Part shown: positions 61,301 through 64,000 of the stretch, in pieces
How positions within the stretch are numbered: position 1 is the first letter of the stretch
How the letters are laid out: every line of letters starts with the position of its first letter
Assembly (NCBI GenBank): GCA_017622135.1
Contig: JAGARR010000046.1
Location: forward strand, 62,001 to 126,000
Reading direction: 5' to 3'
Source: Spirochaetaceae bacterium
GTDB taxonomy: Bacteria; Spirochaetota; Spirochaetia; Treponematales; Treponemataceae
DNA length: 64,000 nt
Translations under genes and position numbers: made by a program
The notes under the pieces: generated by a model
What the model was told of the DNA's origin: nothing
What the model saw: the letters and a program-made list of their open reading frames with translations, nothing else
Databases searched by the model: none

Positions 61301-62008
61301 GTTCTCTATCGTCAGGCCGGGAACCACGATGACCCCACTGTCGGTGGACACGGTCACCGTCTGGGTGTCCCCAACCACAGGGGCAGTGAGGGTGAACTCC
61401 CCATTCTCGTCGCTTTTGGAGGTATTGGTGTAGGTGGGGTAGCTGCCGGAGGTTCCGGTGACCTTCCAGCCATGGATGGTGGTGGCAGCCGCACGGCTGG
61501 GCCCTCCCACAAAGCCCACCAGCCTCATGCGGTAGCTCGGGTTCGCACCGCCCTTGCGGAAGTAGGGGATGGAGCCGTTCATGATGACGCTGTCGCTTTC
61601 CTTGGTGAAGGTGCCGAGGCCAGAGACCACCATCCGTTCAGTGGTGGAGGAGGGGCTTACATAATAGATTGCTCCTCCATCCTCTTGTGTCACCGTGTCC
61701 TCGTACACCTTGTAGTGGGCGCCGTTGTCCATGCGTATCCAGGTTCCCCAGAAGAAGCGGGCCGCCGGAGTGCTGGGAATTTCCTCTTCAGCAGGCTGAT
61801 CCCCGGGAACTTGATCCCCGGGAACTTGATCCCCGGGAACTTGATCCCCGGGAACTTGATCCCCCTCCGCACTCGGATTGCCGCCACTGGGGCTCCCCTG
61901 GCTCCCGCCTCCGGGACCGGAGCTTATCTCCGTCCGGCAGGCTCCCAGCACCAGCACCAGTACCAGCAGGCTCCCTCCAACCACGCTCACGAATCCACTT
62001 CTTCTCAT
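58337..62008 (-). CDS. Large InlB-repeat (Listeria-Bacteroides repeat) lipoprotein
   Basis: 1223 aa. Lipobox VLGAC, then a Ser/Gly linker with repeated PGDQV, a beta-rich region of about 450 residues, seven InlB B-repeats of 69 residues each (about 515-998) that alternate between two types (DLPQLSQYGYTFGGWYSG and GLPRLTATGYTHTGWQVEG), a MucBP-like unit (RYTVRHHQQNVTGEGY), one more InlB-like unit, and a C-terminal Ig-like domain (YTSYQWKVDGVVQNGQTSKVL). Likely a surface adhesin projecting from the outer membrane. Ten nt before the 812-aa gene. Confidence 0.88.
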   Translation of the reverse strand: MRRSGFVSVVGGSLLVLVLVLGACRTEISSGPGGGSQGSPSGGNPSAEGDQVPGDQVPGDQVPGDQVPGDQPAEEEIPSTPAARFFWGTWIRMDNGAHYKVYEDTVTQEDGGAIYYVSPSSTTERMVVSGLGTFTKESDSVIMNGSIPYFRKGGANPSYRMRLVGFVGGPSRAAATTIHGWKVTGTSGSYPTYTNTSKSDENGEFTLTAPVVGDTQTVTVSTDSGVIVVPGLTIENSGDFMGTIPLVDSGDYILKITGSIAQEEKLDGYLYGNSYKRYPMTLTITNVSQVKSAMSVCVVENDDPNLSITSSYDLAGVPISTLAPGATKTIDLEVSYGHLTEPYVDTEIKVRITNAQTGNEWVDYVPLRFFRGQVPLTVAAVSTEGNHSAALNGFLVHPDGQSQFFSVPHGGSSTIYSPTFPNNQPYLMAFSGATVTGTLSDSTEMFYTVAVGDSEPVEVKTGGSGILGYMTFGEPNESEKQAYPVNGNFQSYLSEGEIDYFSVTSDTWELVSIAEQCTISYNSDGGGVVQDKKVYKGTRLNIYHLPILTKEGYDFDGWYSGGTKIESGYQVQADEFLTARWKIHQYTVSYSTERGSAPAAKTYDYNTALSASDLPQLSQYGYTFGGWYSGNTKITEGHRLTAPLSLTAQWIPVKYTVSYNTEHGSAPAVKTYDYNTTLGTAGLPSLTATGYTHTGWQVEGVTATAGYVVTENVTLTATWEIQRYTVNYTTAHGSKPAAKTYDYNTALSAEDLPQLSQYGYTFGGWYSGSTKIEAGHKLTAPLSLTAQWTPVKYTVRYSTERGGTVEDKPYDYNTTLGTAGLPRLTATGYTHTGWQVEGKTATADYVVTNDVILTATWKIQRYTVNYTTAHDSKPDAKTYDYNTALSAEDLPQLSQYGYTFGGWYSGSTKIEVGHKLTAPLSLTAQWTPVKYTVRYSTERGGTVEDKPYDYNTTLGTAGLPRLTATGYTHTGWQVEGVTATAGYVVTGEVTLTATWTPNTNTRYTVRHHQQNVTGEGYTLVSGDTEAKTGTTDATTAAAAKSYTGFTAKGITQETIAPDGSTVVDVFYDRKIINLTLDLDGGSTTTALSGGMLSGRYGAPVSLVAPTKSGWHFTGWNTSGGTLPTTFTGPGTYKALWTGAGVSVTVAPVSDIQVRQHTDGTTVTLTADAGYTSYQWKVDGVVQNGQTSKVLELDTSSWVTGTYEVFLLVQDGGLYKSASLRITK
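59010..60465. repeat. 414-bp tandem repeat within the InlB-repeat gene
   Basis: Pairs of 69-residue repeats form a 414-bp DNA unit: the plus-strand word TCTTGGTG(c/t)TGCCACTGTAC starts at 59281, 59695 and 60109, each 414 bp apart. The copies around 59.1-59.9 kb are almost identical. Confidence 0.85.
61798..61862. repeat. 15-bp tandem repeat encoding PGDQV
   Basis: GATCCCCGGGAACTT repeated four times without change (61798-61857), encoding the linker after the lipidated cysteine; a partial fifth unit follows. Confidence 0.9.
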
Positions 62009-62062
62009 ACCGCTACCTCTCCTTATTTTCCTAACTTTTGGAGCCCAACGCAGCCCCGGTCC

Positions 62063-63988
62063 TTACCAAGGAATCACCCGTCCAGTGTTCCTGCCCAGCA
62101 AGTCGCCACTCACAATGGAATGGCCGCCGCTGCCGCCAGTCAGGTGAATCCAATATGTTCCAATCTTGTTCGGCACACAGCTGGCCGCATCGCTCTGTCC
62201 ACTGTATACATTTTCCCAAATCATCTGGCCGCTGGTATTATAGGCGGCAACGATGGGGCGGGCATTGGTAGTACCGTCCATGCTGTCGGCAGTAAGGCCG
62301 CAGAGCACCAAGGTGTTGCCGTACAAGCACAGCTGGTTGAACCAGTTGTAGGCACCAGCCGAGGTGTGCTGCACTGGCTCCTGCTTCTCTTGAATCATGG
62401 TGCTCGTTAAAAAACAGCCGTACAAAATCCTGCCAGTGCCGGTGGCCTCCCCGCAGACATAGTAGGTGTCCCCATTCCCTTCCACGCCAAAGAACAGGTT
62501 GCCCTCAGAGGAATGGAGTTGCGTAGCCCCAGTAAGACTCCTATCCAGCTGGTACACCACACCACGGTGCGGCCTGTTGGCATACGAAAAGTCACAGTTC
62601 TCGTAGCCCACTGCAATCAAGCTACTGCCCGTCCAGTGCAAGGAAGTAAACATCTGCTGTACCCCATTGCCAATATCAGAGTTTGACTCAGACACATAGG
62701 AAGATAGTTGTAGATTGTTAGACTCCGCCCTGGTATCCACCGTACCCACAAAGTGGTGCATTCCGTCTGCCTGTACAATGCCGCCAGCCAGGGCATACTC
62801 CCCTGCCTCCAGCTGAATCAGGCTGTTCCGGCATCCTTCCCGAAAGACAAAAACTCCTTCCAAGTCAAACTGGCTCAAATTCATGTTCCAGACCGTGGTC
62901 TTGTCACGGGGATTCCAGCTTACCAGCACATACTCCATCAGCTCATCCGCTCCCGCAGCCAGCCCAACCAGCAGGATATAGTCATTGTCCTTCCCTGCCA
63001 CCAGGTCATACACCTGGTAGGACCTGGCCGTGGCTGCATTGCTGGTCTGTATGGTAAAGGTGCTTTCCAAGGTGCAGCTCCCATACACATCATATTCACG
63101 CAGAAAAATCTCACCGTCTATCTGGTCCACCCCTGCCACCACCAATCCGGCAGCCTGTTCACCAGCGGGCCGCACACAGTCTATCCTGAACCGGCGGCTC
63201 TCCGTGTCCGCCACCTGGAGCTGCCAAATCTGCCGGGCCACATCCAGGTCAAAGGGACTCACTCCCTTCAACACCACCTGCGGCTCAGCGGTGGAACCCT
63301 TGGAAACCACCGAAAAGGTGTAGACACGCCCCTGCTCAAAGTCATAGTCAGGAAGGGAGGCCTGCCTTGTCCCCACAGACACCTTCATCATGGTGGAGCC
63401 TGCCACAGACACCTGCGCATTCTGGGCAACGGCATAGACGGCAGTGGCCCCCGCCTCCACCAGATAGCTGTCCTGCCCCTCAGGAGTCATGAGGGTGTTT
63501 CCATTCACCAAAGAAAGTGCGGTCTCCGTGGTGTTTTCCAGCAGCAGGTAGGCAGCGTCGGCCTTGCACTGGGTAAGCGCCCCCACGGTGATGCGGTTAT
63601 CCTTGCCCAGACCCACCTGGTAGACCTGGGAATTCTCATAGCTAAAATAAGGAAAGGAGGTTCCTCCCACGGGAATGAGGTACTCAAAGTAAAAGCTGTC
63701 CCCTCCAGAGCCGGAGGTGGGCGGCATGGTGTGGGTGTAGGTTGAACCTTTGGGAATGAGGGCGGTGGCGGCTCCCTGCAGCGGATTGAGCCCCACAAAG
63801 AGGTTCACGTCGTAATCCGTGGGATTTACAATCTGTACCTGCGCCAGCTGTGGCGGCACACCGCCACCTTCAGGCCCGGGCTTTTCCACAAGCCCGCCAG
63901 CAGCTGAAGACCCGCCCCCGGAGCCCTGGCTACAGGACAAGAAAATGAGAAAAAAACACATTGGAAGAAGCCGCAATTCCTTTTTCAT
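62063..63988 (-). CDS. Large lipoprotein, propeller-like
   Basis: 641 aa with lipobox LIFLSC (Cys19). After a Ser/Gly/Pro linker comes a beta-rich body. In the C-terminal 350 residues, segments such as YILLVGLAAGADELMEYVLVSWN, GEYALAGGIVQADGMHHFVG, GSSLIAVGYENC, GNTLVLCGLTADSMDGTTNARPIVAAY recur at about 45-60 residues, like blades of a beta-propeller; this is inference from spacing. No family recognised. First gene seen of the surface operon, 54 nt before the InlB-repeat gene; its promoter lies beyond the window. Confidence 0.7.
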   Translation of the reverse strand: MKKELRLLPMCFFLIFLSCSQGSGGGSSAAGGLVEKPGPEGGGVPPQLAQVQIVNPTDYDVNLFVGLNPLQGAATALIPKGSTYTHTMPPTSGSGGDSFYFEYLIPVGGTSFPYFSYENSQVYQVGLGKDNRITVGALTQCKADAAYLLLENTTETALSLVNGNTLMTPEGQDSYLVEAGATAVYAVAQNAQVSVAGSTMMKVSVGTRQASLPDYDFEQGRVYTFSVVSKGSTAEPQVVLKGVSPFDLDVARQIWQLQVADTESRRFRIDCVRPAGEQAAGLVVAGVDQIDGEIFLREYDVYGSCTLESTFTIQTSNAATARSYQVYDLVAGKDNDYILLVGLAAGADELMEYVLVSWNPRDKTTVWNMNLSQFDLEGVFVFREGCRNSLIQLEAGEYALAGGIVQADGMHHFVGTVDTRAESNNLQLSSYVSESNSDIGNGVQQMFTSLHWTGSSLIAVGYENCDFSYANRPHRGVVYQLDRSLTGATQLHSSEGNLFFGVEGNGDTYYVCGEATGTGRILYGCFLTSTMIQEKQEPVQHTSAGAYNWFNQLCLYGNTLVLCGLTADSMDGTTNARPIVAAYNTSGQMIWENVYSGQSDAASCVPNKIGTYWIHLTGGSGGHSIVSGDLLGRNTGRVIPW

Positions 63989-64000
63989 GCACCAATCCCA

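Overview
The window comes from a spirochaete, most likely a Treponema-type organism. The evidence is the flagellar export/regulatory block (fliQ-fliR-flhB-flhA-flhF-flhG with a WhiG/FliA sigma factor and a FapA protein), a FlbB-like flagellar collar protein, the long form of PRPP synthetase, a tmRNA with an AEDNRQFALAA tag, and a large set of lipoproteins and BspA-type leucine-rich-repeat surface proteins. tRNAs do not encode CCA. Coding DNA is moderately GC-rich, while several accessory stretches (mcrB 5' half, middle of recJ, toxN, relBE remnant, cores of the twin lipoproteins) are visibly AT-richer.

Layout. 1-5.2 kb: start of a tRNA-Leu, EF-G, and a P-type cation ATPase controlled by a yybP-ykoY (Mn2+) riboswitch with an overlapping terminator. 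5.3-10.3 kb: a deoxyinosine DNA glycosylase and a defence/addiction stretch, with a DinJ-YafQ toxin-antitoxin pair lying between two identical 57-bp repeats, a 22-bp hairpin array, and an McrBC restriction system. 10.3-18.9 kb: housekeeping genes (Dabb protein, pyrimidine-nucleoside phosphorylase, RecJ, tmRNA, a chemoreceptor, a sulfatase-modifying-factor-like protein, a metallo-beta-lactamase-fold hydrolase). 19-25.6 kb: an NtrB/NtrC-like two-component pair, DNA polymerase III delta', CvpA, MurG, an ankyrin protein and tRNA-Phe. 25.7-40.6 kb: an outer-membrane-type protein and the flagellar block, headed unusually by two DUF4197 lipoproteins rather than fliP. 40.7-43.7 kb: twin lipoproteins, a frameshifted HU/DUF4469 gene and 23-bp palindrome arrays. 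43.8-50.2 kb: acetoacetate CoA-transferase with its short-chain fatty acid transporter, PRPP synthetase, an FGGY kinase and a HAD phosphatase. 50.2-51.8 kb: a type III (ToxN-like) toxin locus, a J-domain protein and a relBE relic. 51.8-64 kb: a minus-strand operon of surface proteins (BspA LRR proteins, an InlB-repeat lipoprotein, a large lipoprotein, and a RipA-like membrane protein).

The observations I consider most worth checking are: a ToxN-family toxin whose start codon and SD are separated from the reading frame by an A7 tract; five genes whose -10 box sits 6-8 nt before the ATG (leaderless mRNAs); a Mn2+-riboswitch-controlled ATPase with DNTGT instead of DKTGT at the phosphorylation site; and families of 22/23-bp palindrome arrays, one of which is fused to the repeat that flanks the DinJ-YafQ pair. 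All calls are from reading the sequence; no database search was possible.
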